Positions 34,062 through 46,930 of a DNA stretch of 64,000 nt are shown in pieces. The stretch's first letter is position 1, and every line of letters starts with the position of its first letter. The notes below the pieces were generated by a model. That model worked only from the letters and a program-made list of their open reading frames with translations, was not told the origin of the DNA and did not search any database. Origin of the DNA: Heterohyrax brucei. Taxonomy: Eukaryota > Chordata > Mammalia > Hyracoidea > Procaviidae. Position numbers and translations under genes: made by a program. The stretch spans positions 97,246,171-97,310,170 of the forward strand of contig CM053144.1 in assembly GCA_028571685.1 (NCBI GenBank). The letters are read 5' to 3'.

Positions 34062-35149
34062 AAGTGAGCACTATACTACCTTTTGGCCATCTGGTCTGTT
34101 AGGAAACTAACAGCAAACAAAATGAAATATGGGTTACATTTTGTTAAGCCTGGAAATTTCCTAGAAACCAAAAGCAAGTGGCTGAAATTGTTTTCCTAAA
34201 GCAAAAGAACTTGAAACTTGTAAAAACAATGAAAATATTTAACGGTCTCTTTTAATATATAAAAAAATCCTAAATTGCAATTTACAATGAAAACAGTTGG
34301 TGGCATCTTAGAAGTGATTTATTTTGTTTTTATCATTATCTATGGTGCCTGAAAATTGATACATGATTATATTAGTATGTAAAGCTTTAATAATTCTACT
34401 GATTTAGATAAGTTTTCTGATTTTCAGATGATCTTATTTTAACATGATTTTGACTGTTCGTTATACAACTTTGGGAAAGAAAAAACACAAAAGAATAACA
34501 ACAGCAAGAAAAAACAAGTCCAAAATAATAGCAACAGTGTCCTAAATAACAGTATATTTTATCCCGACATCTTTTGGGGGTTATAGTCTGGCAATAATTT
34601 TATATTCTCTTAAAGGCAAATCAAGATTCACTATGAAACAGTATTTCTTTCCCAAAGGCAAGAATACCAGACACATTAAACTAAGAAGACAACAGCAGTG
34701 TGGAAAGGATTGACAAGTTAATAGGAAGTACCTATTAACTGGTTCTTATGTGTTCCCAAACCTCTTAGATTCTCTTCTTCATTGGGCTCTTAGTGACTTA
34801 AACTTTTTATCAGAGATAGCCATTCTTTGTATAAGAATATTGTAATTTCAGTGTAATACCTTTACAGCGCAAATGTCCTTAAGAAGTGCAATGCACTGGG
34901 TCTTATTCACTATTAGCACCAATACACAAAATGTAGGGAAGGTTATCATCTGTAATTTTAAAAATACACAATGTGTTATGCTTTATAGATTTTGTGGGGC
35001 AGCTGAAAGGGATAAATTAATCTATCCTCTTTCCTGAATTTAGAATCTAATGAAAGGTAGATGTAGGAACCACACAGAATGCTGAGTGACAAATTAGTTT
35101 TGTGTGTGGCCTTTCTAGTAATGGTCTTATAACTCCCAGGTTATTAGGC
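34062..35149. other. No recognised feature
   Basis: About 1.1 kb of AT-rich sequence with no assigned gene or repeat. Confidence 0.5.
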
Positions 35150-35680
35150 TAGAATGCATGAAAGGGCAATGCTGGTCTACAAAAGAGATTGGTCAGTTTT
35201 GCCTTAAAAGAGAGACAATTCCAGAGGAGAGAGGAGGATCCTAACACCACCAAGAAAGAATAGCTGGGAGTGGTAAGTGTGTCCTTGCACTGCGGATACC
35301 TGCACGGAGAAACTCCTGGAAACAAGAGACCGAGAGAGAGAGAGCAAACTGTAACCATGAAGATGGTGAGAAATCATTGCAACAGAGACCCTGCAGCAGG
35401 AGATGCTATGGTGGGCTTCTCAGCCCATAGAGAGAAAGCTGAGTGCCTTTGGAGAAAGGCCTATACCTATAGAGAAGTGTGCCTGTCAGCACAGTTGGGA
35501 AGAGGCTCTCCTGATGAAAAAACTGTATCTTTAAGTATTCCTGAGTTTGAATTTAGCATATTACCTCCCTAATAAACCCCATAATCACAAGTATGGGCTG
35601 TGAATTATATGCAGCCATTGTGATGAATTATCAAACCCAGCAGACAAGTAGAGAGTACTGTGTGAAGGATGGTTCATGTC
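35150..35680 (+). mobile_element. Possible ERVL-like LTR (fossil)
   Basis: A purine-rich block with 'ctaataaaccccataatcac' (polyadenylation signal), 'ggccattgtgatgaattatc'-like text and a final 'catgtcagaac' resembling the start of a leucine-tRNA primer-binding site. This order fits the 3' end of an ERVL-type LTR next to its internal region. Subfamily and left edge are uncertain. The 100-residue plus-strand frame here (35270-35572) is not supported as a gene. Confidence 0.35.
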
Positions 35681-36138
35681 AGAACTTTAAAGATGGAGGA
35701 AAATGAATGCTTGTCTGACCTCTTCTCATGAGCCAACCTTGGGTTGTTAATACTGGTTCTCCTTACAGCTTGTGGCATTGGAGGAGGTCAGATACCACCT
35801 CCGTGCCATTCTTACAAGAATGAAGAACAAATTCAATAAAGTTGGATTGAGAATACAGTTTAGACCAATAGCCAAATGCACTTGCTAATCCTTTAACCCA
35901 AGAGTTTACCTACCTACTTCCCAACTACTCTGAAAGTTACAAGATAGTGCAACCACCAGCAATAAAAGCCTGGAAGGGACTGTGTTTGTGCATGCTTTAT
36001 TCCTCTGCCCAGCCTTTGAAAACTATTGGCAGAAAATAAGTGTAATCTTGCCTATGTTTTCAGGACAGCAAATGTTTCTCTTCTTTGTGGTCAGGTGGGC
36101 ACATTAAGAGGAGGCTCTCATTGGGTGCCCTTAGAATA
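35681..36138. other. No recognised feature
   Basis: Unassigned. It may include internal sequence of the preceding LTR element, but I cannot show this. Confidence 0.4.
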
Positions 36139-36350
36139 GTCCTTCTTAACTGTAATGACTTTGCCCCTCTAGGAACATTTTACAATGTCTGGAGACCCTT
36201 ATGTTTATCATCTGAGGCATGGATGCTACTGGCATCCAAGTTATAGGAGCAAGAGTGTTGCTCAACTTTCTATAATGCATAGGACAGCTCCAAAAAAGAA
36301 GTATCAAGCTCAAAATGTCAATATTGCTGATGTTGAGAAACTACCCTAGA
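36139..36350 (+). mobile_element. MER20-like hAT-Charlie element
   Basis: 'tccttcttaactgtaatgac', 'ctaggaacattttacaatgt', 'ctggagacccttatgtttat', 'aatgcataggacagctccaa' and 'gatgttgagaaactac' follow the MER20 consensus end to end. About 210 bp, close to the family's usual ~219 bp, so near complete. Non-autonomous DNA transposon with no coding capacity. Confidence 0.75.
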
Positions 36351-36761
36351 GTTTAAAATGTGCCTTAAACTTTGTTAGCACAGATTATTCCCACAAATGC
36401 CACATATATTAAATCTTACATAAGAGAGAAATGAATCTCAAAAACTTAAAAGATGTTCTCACTTGAACCTAATGTCTGATTATAAGTGATAATCTTTCCC
36501 TTTGAAGAGGAGAATATGAGGACATGAAGTCTCACCACTTTCTGAAATAACAGGTTTAAAAGAAGAGCCAAAGTGGGGGCTTTAATAATGAAGGAGGCAG
36601 TAGGAGGACTCAGAGACTAAGAAAAGGAATGATGTAAGAAAAGTTGGTAAGCATGACACAGACAAATGCCACCAACCTCTAAATTAACAAAAACTGGCTC
36701 CACCAGAAATACCCAGTGGGAAATAGAAACTTTTCTATACTCATCATATTTGATACATAGC
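36351..36761. other. No recognised feature
   Basis: Unassigned sequence between the MER20-like element and the local duplication. Confidence 0.5.
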
Positions 36762-36838
36762 TGGCACCATGGTAATCTAGGTAATACAAATGAACCAAAT
36801 TAGGTCCTGAGAATGCCACAGTTCAATTGAGGAGAGAG
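36762..36838. repeat. 77-bp local duplication, left copy
   Basis: Matches 37845-37921 with about 6 differences in 77 bases; flanks do not match. The content resembles the 3' region of a reversed L2. Confidence 0.85.
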
Positions 36839-37064
36839 TCATGTTTTTCAGATAAAGTTGATACTAATTATAAATTGCCATACTTTGAAGAATTTCCTAG
36901 TCTTTCGATAAATTGTACATGGTTTTTAATCTTGGATGAATACACAGCACTTCTGAATAATAATTTTCTCCAAATAAAAGTCATAGTTTCTTTGCTAGCT
37001 CTGCTCTTAAGTCCTGCTACACAGCTCTAGGCATGATTTCTTATAGACATGATATTAGCAACTA

Positions 37065-37579
37065 TGTTAGTCATCTACTGCTGCTTCAGCAGAAATACTA
37101 GAGGTGGATGGCTTTATGAAAAAGAAGTTTACTCTCTCACAGTAGGCTACAAGTCCAAATTCAGGATGTCTAGCTCTAGGGGAAATCTTTCTCTCTCTGT
37201 TGACTCTGGCAGGAGATCCTTGTCCTCAGTCTGCCCTTGGTCTGAGAGCATCTCATACAGGAACTTCAAGTCCAAAGAACATTATCTGCTCCCAGCACCG
37301 CTTTCTTGTTTGTATGAGTTCCCCATGTCTCTCTGCTCACTTCTCTCTTTTATATCTTGGAAAAGACTGACTTAAGGCCTGACTGGTCTTGTAGACCTCA
37401 CCAACACAACTTCTGCTAATCCTATCTTATTAATCATAATGACAGAATTTACAACACACATGAAAATTCTATCATATGACAAATGGTGGACAATCATATA
37501 ATATTGGGAATCTTGGCCCAGCCAAACTTACACACACCATTTTTGGGAGGTGGAAGGGGGTATAATTTAATCCACGACA
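37065..37579 (-). mobile_element. Solo LTR, ERVL-MaLR family (copy 3)
   Basis: About 515 bp, reverse orientation, with TG...CA ends. A clean 5-bp duplication is not evident ('gcaacta' before and 'gtaacca' after are similar only). The plus-strand reading frame 37049-37375 lies inside it and is not a gene. Fossil of the same family as 13035-13559. Confidence 0.8.
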
Positions 37580-37844
37580 GTAACCATACAAGTTAGAGGT
37601 ATAGTTAAAAACAGAAAGTGGCAGGCACTGTTACAGAAGATAATTTGTTGAAATGAGAAAAAGATAAAATTTATAAATATGTAACAGAACACATGCATAA
37701 GTTGTTGTTCAACATGAATTACATTGCCAAGTTATATACTTTTATTACCACCAATAGAGGCTAGAGCTAGAATTTAGGAAAAAAGCCAGTGATGAAATCA
37801 AAAAGGGTCTCTTCCATAGCCAGTGAGTCAGTTTTTCAAAGAGT

Positions 37845-38085
37845 TGGCATCATGGTAATCTAGGTAATACAACTGAACCAAATTAGGTCCTGAGAATGCC
37901 ATAGTTTAACTGGGGAGAGAGAAATGTAAATAATTGTAATAAAATGCAAGCAGAACTCAAACATTAATATCACAAAGTCATCTGAAACTTGTAAGGATAA
38001 AAAAAACACCAGGTAAGAATATAAGAGAGTCTGAAGAAACTTCACAGAGGTGAATACGTTTAGGTGGATCTTAAGTCTGATACCT
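37845..38085 (-). mobile_element. L2-like fragment carrying the right copy of the 77-bp duplication
   Basis: 37845-37921 duplicates 36762-36838. The continuation 'gaaatgtaaataattgtaat', 'gaggtgaatacgtttaggtg' resembles the reversed L2 3' part, so this is probably the parent location. Confidence 0.5.
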
Positions 38086-38122
38086 TTTATAATTTTTTAA
38101 AAAAGTGGATGGAATAATTGAA

Positions 38123-38296
38123 AGACAAAAACCAAAAACCAAACCCACTACCACTGAGTTGGGTCCAACTCATAGTGACCCTAGAGGTCAGAGTAGAACT
38201 GCCCCATAAAGTTTCCAAGGAGTGCCTGACAGATTTGAAACGTGACCTTTTGGTTAGCAGATGTAGCACTTAACCCACTATGCCACCAAGGTTTAC
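38123..38296 (-). mobile_element. AfroSINE
   Basis: Reverse full-length copy: 'aaaccaaacccactaccact', 'ccataaagtttccaaggagt' and 'taacccactatgccaccaag' mark the tail, body and tRNA-like head. About 170 bp. Confidence 0.9.
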
Positions 38297-38320
38297 AATT
38301 GGAGGATGGAAAAGCATAAA

Positions 38321-40948
38321 CCAAGGCAGAGACAAGATGACAAAATAGTCAGACATTTCCTGTGGTCCCTCTTATAACAAAGACAACAGAAAGCAAGGGA
38401 ATTTGTTATAAATGACATTCTAGGAATCTGAGCATCAAAGGATTGAGGAATCAAACAGAGCAGCAGGGAATGGGAGAGATGGTTCAGAAGCAGAGAGAAG
38501 TTACTAGACCTAAACCTTCAGGGACTAGCACCCTGAAAACCAGATCAGCAGGCATGTGCAGTGAGACAAGCACTGCTGCTGAGGACGTTTTCCACACTGG
38601 GGGAGATGGAGCAGCAGATAGTCTACTCAAGCCTCCAGAACCAGTGAAAAATGATGCTCAGTTGGTTAAGATAAGTACATTTATCTAACCTACTGCACAG
38701 ATCAAAAATACCCTATTTGGGAAGAATCCCTCTCCCACTTACCTGCCTTCTCCCCACTCTATACTGGGTCCTCGGCCAGCTTCAGCAATTGCCACGTCTT
38801 CTGAGCAGGAAGTAGGACCTCTTATATACCTGAGCCATTTTCCCAGCCTAGGAGAGAGAAGCAAATTAACAAACACGGCAAAATAATCTACCAGTTCCCC
38901 TACACTGAGAATTCAGGAGAGGCACAGTTCATTTGCCTAGGCACAGGCATAAGGAGTCCATGGACTTTGAATGCCTTTGACGCCTGCATAGATGTGTGTG
39001 GGCCCACCAGTACAGTGTAGGCCTTCATTAGCACAGTACAACAGGGTATATACCTGATGCCTAACTTTGACTATATCATCTATAACATGGATTGACAAGT
39101 TCATGATATTTGACACCACTCTGCCCAATAGGCATGGTCCTCACACACCTATGTTGGGAACCTAAAGATAGAAGGCTCCAGTCATGCCACCTTGCCATCT
39201 GTGAAAAAGGTCCAAGAATAAGTGGTGCCTCCCAGTCCTTACAGCCAACAGCATTGGGTACCCACAGTCTGGCTACAAAACCTATCTACCTAAGAACTCT
39301 AGGGAACAAGGTTATGCTTTCCTTCCAGACACTCAGGGACAGCCATCAGTACACTACCCTGCTCAGCACATGATCCCCTACTGCAGCCAGATACCTGTGC
39401 CTACTCCAAACACCCTGATCTGTCTCTGACTGTAGGTAAGAACCTGTACTACCACTTTTGTGATGACTACCTAGACACTTGAGATGAATCCATACAAGAA
39501 AAGTAATCTGACTCCTGGGCTCACATAACTAGTAACAGATTTAACCACTTAGTGATATGATGTTAGAGCTTCAGAGGCTCCTATAATCAAACAGCCTATT
39601 TGGGAATATCAAAACAAAACAAAAATAAGAAGCTAGGACACAGTAAGGAAATATAAATGACTACAATAACTTATTGATGGCTGAGAGACAACAGTCAATA
39701 TCAAATCATAAGAAAAGGCAGACAGTGATGGCTTCATCAAGATTCTAAAACACAGAATCAAGAGATCTTCTGAAGAAAAAGAACTTCCTGGAATTACTGA
39801 AGGTAGAATACAAAAGATTAATATATAGAATTTTTCTAGAGATGAAGAAGATCAGGCAAAATGCAGAACTAGACACAGAACACAAAGCAAAGCAATAAAT
39901 AAACATAAGAAGATTAGAGAAGAACATAAAGATGAATTGAACAGCCTTCAAGAATCCAAAGAGAGACAGTAAACAGAAATCCAGAAAATTAACAGTAAAA
40001 TTTCAAAATTAAGTAATTCAATAGAATGTCACAGGAGCAGAATTGAGGCAATGAAAAGCAGAATCAATGCAACTGAAGATAAACCACCTAAAAATAAATA
40101 AATAAATTTTCCTCAAATGAGAAGAAAAATTAGATAATATAATTTTTTAAAATGAAGACACCTGAAGAATTATGTGGGACTGTATCAACAGGAATAATCT
40201 ACAAGTGATCAGAGTACCATAACAGGAGAGACAACAGGAAATACGGAGAGAACTGTTGAAGAATTGTTGTCAGAAAAATTCCCTGTTATTGTAAAAGACA
40301 AGAAGATATCTACCAAAGATGTTCACTGAACCTCACACAAAATAAATCCTAAAAGAAAGTCACTAAGACATGTTACAACTAGATTTGTGAAAACCAAGAT
40401 AAAGAGACAACTTTGAGAGCAGTTAGGGATAAATGAAAAGTAACCTACAAAGGAAAGTAAGACTAAACTCAGACTGTACAATAGAAATCATCTAGGCAAG
40501 ATGGCAGTGGAACAACTTACATAAAACCTTGACAGGAAAAAATTGCCAACCAAGAATTAAGTATTCCATAAAAACTCTCTCAAAGCGGATGGAGATATTA
40601 GGGCATCTCCAGACAACAAAAGTTTAAGGAATTTGCAAAACCCAAATAAAAATTGTAAGACATATTACAGAGAGCACTCTTGTTAGAAAATCAACATCAG
40701 ATAACAACCCAAGACAAGAGCATAGGACAGCCAAGCCAAGTCAAGTGCCAACGAGTCAGATCTGACTCATAACGTAAGACAGAGCAACCAGATATCAACC
40801 TAGTAGGAAAGCCACAAAGATAAACTTAAATCACTGAAAATAGAAAAACATAGTTGTTAATATGTAACAGATGACATTAAAATAAAAAAAGGACAGAAAA
40901 TGTAGTCACAGATATTTCACATGAAAGGTGACATAAAGTAATAAAAGA
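38321..40948 (+). mobile_element. Old L1 LINE, 5'UTR and ORF1
   Basis: Starts 'aaggcagagacaagatgaca' and 'aaatagtcagacatttcctg', a 5'UTR type distinct from the younger L1s here. The ORF1-derived region follows (39700-40640): coiled-coil-coding A-rich sequence, 'gaattatgtgggactgtatc', 'ttccctgttattgtaaaaga', then the decayed C-terminal domain. Stops are frequent. A reversed AfroSINE tail sits at 40733-40775. The element is cut at 40948 by a younger L1 and seems to resume at 47670. Confidence 0.7.
40733..40775 (-). mobile_element. AfroSINE 3'-end fragment
   Basis: 'agccaagccaagtcaagtgc' and 'caacgagtcagatctgactc' are the reverse of a SINE 3' end with a (TTGGC)-type tail, about 43 bp, inside the old L1. 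Confidence 0.65.
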
Positions 40949-42021
40949 TTGGGAATGGAGCCAACATGGCAGACTAGACACACATTTCGATAATTTCCTC
41001 TGAAAACTAAGGCCTGGATTGATAACTGAACAGAGCTTTCTGAACACCCAGAGGGCCCTAGGACACAGCACAGGGCTGTCAGACTAGACTACATGCCACT
41101 AAATGGGAAACTTCCTCTCTCTCACTGAGCCCCACTCCTGCTGTCTTGCTGTTTGCATGGACTGAAGGTACTGGCACTTTTAATTTTTTTTTTTCCTTTT
41201 TGTTGGTCATTAGGTAGGAACTCGGCATGAGCCAGCAGATATGCCAAATAGCAGTGATGCAGCAAACAGCAGGAGCCGCAGCAGAGAGACAGAGTGTGGG
41301 ACAGCCACATTTTGAGAGCCCAGTGGCAGACTGAGAGCATCACAGCCCCACCACCCTCTCTTTTATGAGCTCTGCCATAGATTCTGCTGTTTCCCAGAGG
41401 GAGGTGAAGCTTAATGGAGACACTCTCTTGGTTGGCTGGGAGGTGGAGTCACCCAACCAGAGGTCTCAGTAGTGGATAATTCTCAGGCTAGGAGGCAGTT
41501 CCAGTCCAGGAAGCACTTTTCCAACAGAAAGGCTATGTTTGCTATAGTATTATCTCATGAGTAGAGCCCAACAAAGGATGGCAAGAGGGCTCTAGCCCCT
41601 CCCTACTTTGAACTACACCATAGCATCAGGGTACTGTTAAAGAGGTGCTTCCAGTCTCAGTTGGAAGGTGAGGCTTGCCACATCTGATGGCCTGACTGAT
41701 TTTGAAAGCTGTCAGATAGCTTTTAGCTTTTTAAAATAAGACTGCCTGGAGAAATAACTAGTGTGTAGCCTGATGGTTTCTCTCTCAGCCTTTACTGACA
41801 AACATCATAGGATTGGTTGATAAGTACGGTGGTATCTTTGTCAGCCAGGATGCAGAGACTGCCACTGCAGAGAGTTCACTGGAGCCAACCAGTACAGTAC
41901 ACAGAAATGGCTGCCAACCAACTCCCTTCTCAAAACTACACCTCAGCTCCTGATGAGGTAAAGAATCTAGATGGTCCACAGGCAACAGACTGTTGCTAAG
42001 CATTTAAAGAAACACCCTACC

Positions 42022-42924
42022 ATGAACCAGAAAGCTCTTAAAATAAAGAATCAAAATAATCCCCAGATGAAGAAGCCTTTATGAAGCTATCAGAGGTCGA
42101 ATACAAAAGAATTATATAGAGAGCACTCCCAGAAGTTAAACAAAATGCAGCAGAGCAAAATGAAAACTTAAGCAAGCTTTTTCAAACTGATGGAACATCA
42201 GCATTCTGAAATCCAACAGATGAATAACAAAATTACAGAATTAGACAATTCAATTCCAAGCCAAAAGAGCAGAATTGACAAACTGACAGCCAGACTTAGG
42301 GACTCTGAAGAAAGAGCAACTGACACCAGAATTTACGAGGACAAATCAGAGAAAAGAAATAAGAACAATGAAGATATATTAAGAAACTTGTGGGACTCTA
42401 TCAAGAGGAATAATTGACATTTAATTGGAGTTCCTGAACAGGGGTGGATAGCTGATAACACAGAGAATATTGCTGTTGAGTTGCTGATAGAAAACTTCCC
42501 TGAAATTATGAAAAAGGAGAACAGATATCCAAGATGTGTATTGAACACCAGAAAAACTAGACCCCAAAAGAAAGACACCAAGACATATTATAGTCAAGCT
42601 TAATAAAATGAAACATAAGCAGAAACCTTTAAAGGTAGCAAGACTCAAAGCAAAGCTAACATTCAGAGGGAAGCCCGTAGGCTTTTGTCTGACTTCTCTG
42701 CAGAAATGATTTTGGAAAGGAGGCAGTGGGATGATACATTCAAAGCTTTGAAGGACAAAAATTTCCAAACAAGAATTATACATACTGCAAAACTGTCTTT
42801 TAAATATGAAGGTGAAATTAAGATATTTGCAGATAAACAAAACCTTAGAGACTTTGTAAAAACTAAACTAAAACTACTAGAAATACTGAAAGAAGCTGTT
42901 TGCTTAGAAAAACAAAACCATTGA
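42022..42924 (+). pseudogene. L1 ORF1, disrupted
   Basis: Starts at the ATG at 42022 ('atgaaccagaaagctcttaa'). 42190-42417 encodes the coiled coil ('MEHQHSEIQQMNNKITELDNSI', 'ARLRDSEERATD'), which drives trimerisation. The C-terminal domain is open at 42685-42924 ('RRQWDDTFKALKDKNFQTRI', 'KLSFKYEGEIKIFADKQNLRDFV'), ending 'CLEKQNH'. Stops separate the parts. About 300 residues when aligned, normal for L1. Confidence 0.85.
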
Positions 42925-43359
42925 GTGTGTATTTAAGAAGGGAGTGCAAGACAAAACATCCAGAAAGCTATTCACATAGGGAAGTCACAAAGCTCTGTCA
43001 AGCTACAATATTAAAAGAAAGGAACCACTGATCACATCATCAAAAGTATGACACCATCACATTAAGAAGAGGGATATACTACAGTAGTTACAGTTCTTTC
43101 CAATGGAGAGGAAGTTTAAAAGATGTATAGAAGTTAAAACTGGGTTAAACTTTGAATATTAAGGGGTATCACAGGGGCAGCAGCAAAGCACAATAACAAT
43201 GCAACAGATCAAAACAAGATACTTAATATGAGTATCAACAAACACAAAACCAACACTGAAAAAGATAAAGACAAAAACTCAACACATAAAGAAGAATGGC
43301 TCACAACAGAATATTAAGAGCAACAGAGAAAACATCAACCCCAAAATAAACATATCAAA

Positions 43360-46300
43360 ATGACAATACTAAACACCTACCTATCAATAATTACACTGAA
43401 TGCAAATGGACTAAATCCTCCAGTAAAGAGACAACGAGTGACATCTTGGATCAAAAAACATAACATGCCTGTATGTTGCTTATAAGAAACACACTTATCA
43501 CTTAAGACAGGAACAAACTGAAAATTAAAAGATGGAATAATATATACCAAGCTAACAATACACCAAGAAGAACAGGTGTGGCAATACCAATCTCAGATAA
43601 AATCAATTTTAATGTAAAATTCACCAGCATGAACAAAGATGGCCACTAATTATCACTGAAAAGTCAAATACACAAGCAGGACTCAACAATATTAAATATT
43701 TATGAACTCAATACTAGAACATTCAATACATTGATCAAACACTGACTACACTGAAAAATGATATAGATCACTCCACAATAATAGTTGAAGATTTCAACAT
43801 TCCACTTTCAGTAATGGACAGATAATATAGAAAATGGCTCAGTAAAGACACAGAAGATCTTATTTCCACAATTAACCAGTTAGGCCCTATCAACATATAC
43901 AGAGCTTTTAATCCATCAACAGTAACTACATCTTCTTCTCCAATGCACAGAATTGACCTGTGTTGCAACATAAAGCAAATCTCAACAAAATCCAAACCAG
44001 TGAATTATTGCAAAGCATCTTCTTAGAAAATAAAGCCTTAAAAGTCAAAATAAACAGCAGAAAAAACATAGATAGAATTTAGAACTCATGTAAACTGAAC
44101 AACATCTTGCTCAAAAAGTCACGCAATATAGACAAAATCAAGGATGAAATAAAGAAATTTATGGATTCCAATGAGAATGGAAACACATTCTACCAGAACT
44201 GATGGGATACAGCAAAAGCAGTGCTCAGAGGTCAACTTATCTCTACAAATGCACACATCTGGAAGGAACAAAGGATCCAAACCAAAGAATTAACCCTACA
44301 GCTTGAACAAGTAGAAAGAGAGTAACAGAGGAACCCCTCAGGCACCAGAAGAAAACAAATAATAAACATTAGAGCAGAACTAAATGAAACAGAGAATAGA
44401 AGAACAACTGAAAAACTGACAAAACCAAAGCTATTTTATAAAAACATCAACAAAATTGATAAACCATTGGCTAAACTTACTAAAGAAAAACAGGAGGCAA
44501 ATCAAATAAACCAAATAAGAAATGAGATGGGAGATGTCACAACAGACCCAACTGAAATCAAAAGTATCATAACAGAATACTATGAAAGGCTGTCCTTAAA
44601 TCGATTTGAAAACCTAGAGGAAATGCAAGATTCCTAGATTTATATCATCTACCAAAATTATCACAATGAGAAGTAGAACAATTCAATAAGCCTAAGACAA
44701 ATGAAGAGACTGAAAAAGTCATGAAAAAACTACCAATCAAAGAAAGCCCTGGTCCAGATGGTTACACCACAGAATTCTACCAAGCTTTTTGAGAAGAGTT
44801 AATTCCAATACTACTGAGACTATTTCATAGCATAGACAAGGATGGAATACCTCAGATTCATTCTATGAAGCCAGCATAACCCTGATACCTAACCCAGGGA
44901 AAGATCCCACAAAAAAGGAAAATTACAGACCAGTATGACCCATGAACCTAGATGCAAAAGTCTTCAACAAAATCCTTGTCACTAAAATACAACAACAGAT
45001 CAAAAAAATAATTAGTCTCGACCAAGTTGGATTCATACCTTGGATGCAAGGCTGGTTCAACACCAGAAAGACGTGATCAACCATATTAATAACACAAAAG
45101 ATGAGTCACCTGACTTTGTCAATTAATGCAGAAAAGGCATTTGACAAAGTCCAACACCATTTATGCTAAAAACTCTCAGCAAATTAGGAATAGAAAACAA
45201 ATTCCTTAACTCAGTAAAGGGCATCTACACTTAGCTAACAGCCTACATTGCCCTGAATGAAGAGAAACTAAAAGAATTCTCCTTGAAAACGGGAACTAAA
45301 TGTGGATGCCCACTCTAACCACTTCTATTCAACATTGTACTAGAAGTTCTGGCTAGAGCAATTAGACAAGACAAAGAAATAAAGAGCATCTACATCAGCA
45401 AAGAAGAAGTAAAAATCTCCCTATGTGCTGACGATATGATTGTATACGCAGAGACAAAAGAATCCATAAGTAAATGACTGGAACTAATAGAAGAGTTCAG
45501 CAAAATATCAGGATATAAGGTAAACATAAGTAAATCCGTAGGATTCCTTTACACCAACAAAGAGAACATTAAAGAAGAAATCACCAAATCAGCACCATTT
45601 ACTATAGCCCCCAAGAAGATAGAATACCTAGGAATAAATCTAACTAGAGAAATGAGACCTATACAAAGAGAACAACAAGATCTTTCTGCAAGAAACTAAG
45701 AGAGACTTACACAAATGGAGAAACCTATCCTGCTTATGGATAGGAAGACTTGACATTGTGAAAATGGCTGTTTTACCCAAAGTGATCTACACATACAACG
45801 CAATCCCAATACAAATTCCAGTGAAATTTTTTAATGCAATGGAGAAACAAATCACCAACTTGGTTTAGAAAGGGAAGAAACCTCAGATAAGCAAAGCACT
45901 ACTGAAGAAAAGGAACACACTACCTGACTTTAGAACCTATTGCACTGCCACAGCAGTCAAAACAGCCTGGTACTGGTACAAAAAAAGACATATAGACCAA
46001 TGAAACAGAGTTGAGAAATCAGAGATGCCACCTTTCTCCTATGAACAGTTGATATTTGACAATGGCCCTAATATTTTAAACTGCAGTAAAAACAGTCTCT
46101 AAATGATGCTGGCAAAACTGTATAGCCATCTGCAAAGGAAATAGAACAGATCCATATCTCACACCTTATACAAAACTACCTCAAACTGGATCAGACCTAA
46201 ATGTCAAACCTAAAACAATGAGGATCATACAAGAAAAAATAGTATCAACAATGGAAGTTTTAATACACATCTTAGACTTCAAAATCTGATAAAGCATGAT

Positions 46301-46930
46301 CAGCAGAAAACAAAATAGATAAACGGAACTACTAAGAATCAAACACTTTTGCTCATCTAAAGACTTTATAGGAAGAATTAAAAGACCACCTACAGAATGG
46401 GAAAAAATATTTGGCAACTATATGTCAGATAGATGTCTGATCTCCGTAATCCACAAGAATACTACACTGCTGGTGCGATTGCAAAATGGTACAGCCTCTT
46501 TGGAAAGCAATCGGGTGTTTCTTTAAAAAGCTGGAAATAGATATACCATTTGATCCAGTAATCCCGCTACTTGGAATATATCCTACAGAATCAAGGCAGT
46601 CACACAGACACATGCACACAAATGTTTTTGCAGTACAGTCCACAATACCTAAATGATGGAATCAACTCAGATTCCCAGCAACATATGAATGGATAAACCA
46701 ACTACAGTACATATACTCAATGGAATACTATGCAATGATAAAGAACAATGATCATTTTAGGAAGCATCTCATAACCTACTTTCAACTGGAAGACATGGTG
46801 AGTGAAATCAGTTAGCAGCACAAGGACAAACATTGTATGAGATCCCTACTATAAAGACTTAAAAACAGACTCAAGTACAGCAGAAAAGACTCTTTGATGG
46901 TTGCAAGGGAAGGGAAGGAGAGAGGTAGAA
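43360..46930 (+). pseudogene. L1 ORF2, disrupted and internally deleted
   Basis: ATG at 43360 followed by 'TILNTYLSIITLNANGL', the endonuclease N-terminus. A stop replaces the glutamine of the 'CCLQET' box near 43487. The RT catalytic box at 45421-45447 reads LCADDMIVY, so the two aspartates are kept although the usual Phe is Cys. The thumb region and 'KRPPTEWEKIFGNYMSDRCL' (around 46380-46440) follow. About 0.3 kb is missing near 46463, where 'ccacaagaatact' joins 'acactgctggtg'. Many stops and frame changes; inactive. Confidence 0.85.

Noticed and set aside
35270-35572. 100-residue plus-strand frame that might be a coding exon
   Set aside because: Lies in an LTR-like block with a polyadenylation signal; no recognisable protein similarity.
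42190-42417. Coiled-coil protein frame that could be a host gene
   Set aside because: It is the coiled-coil part of L1 ORF1, in place between the L1 5'UTR and the ORF1 C-terminal domain.
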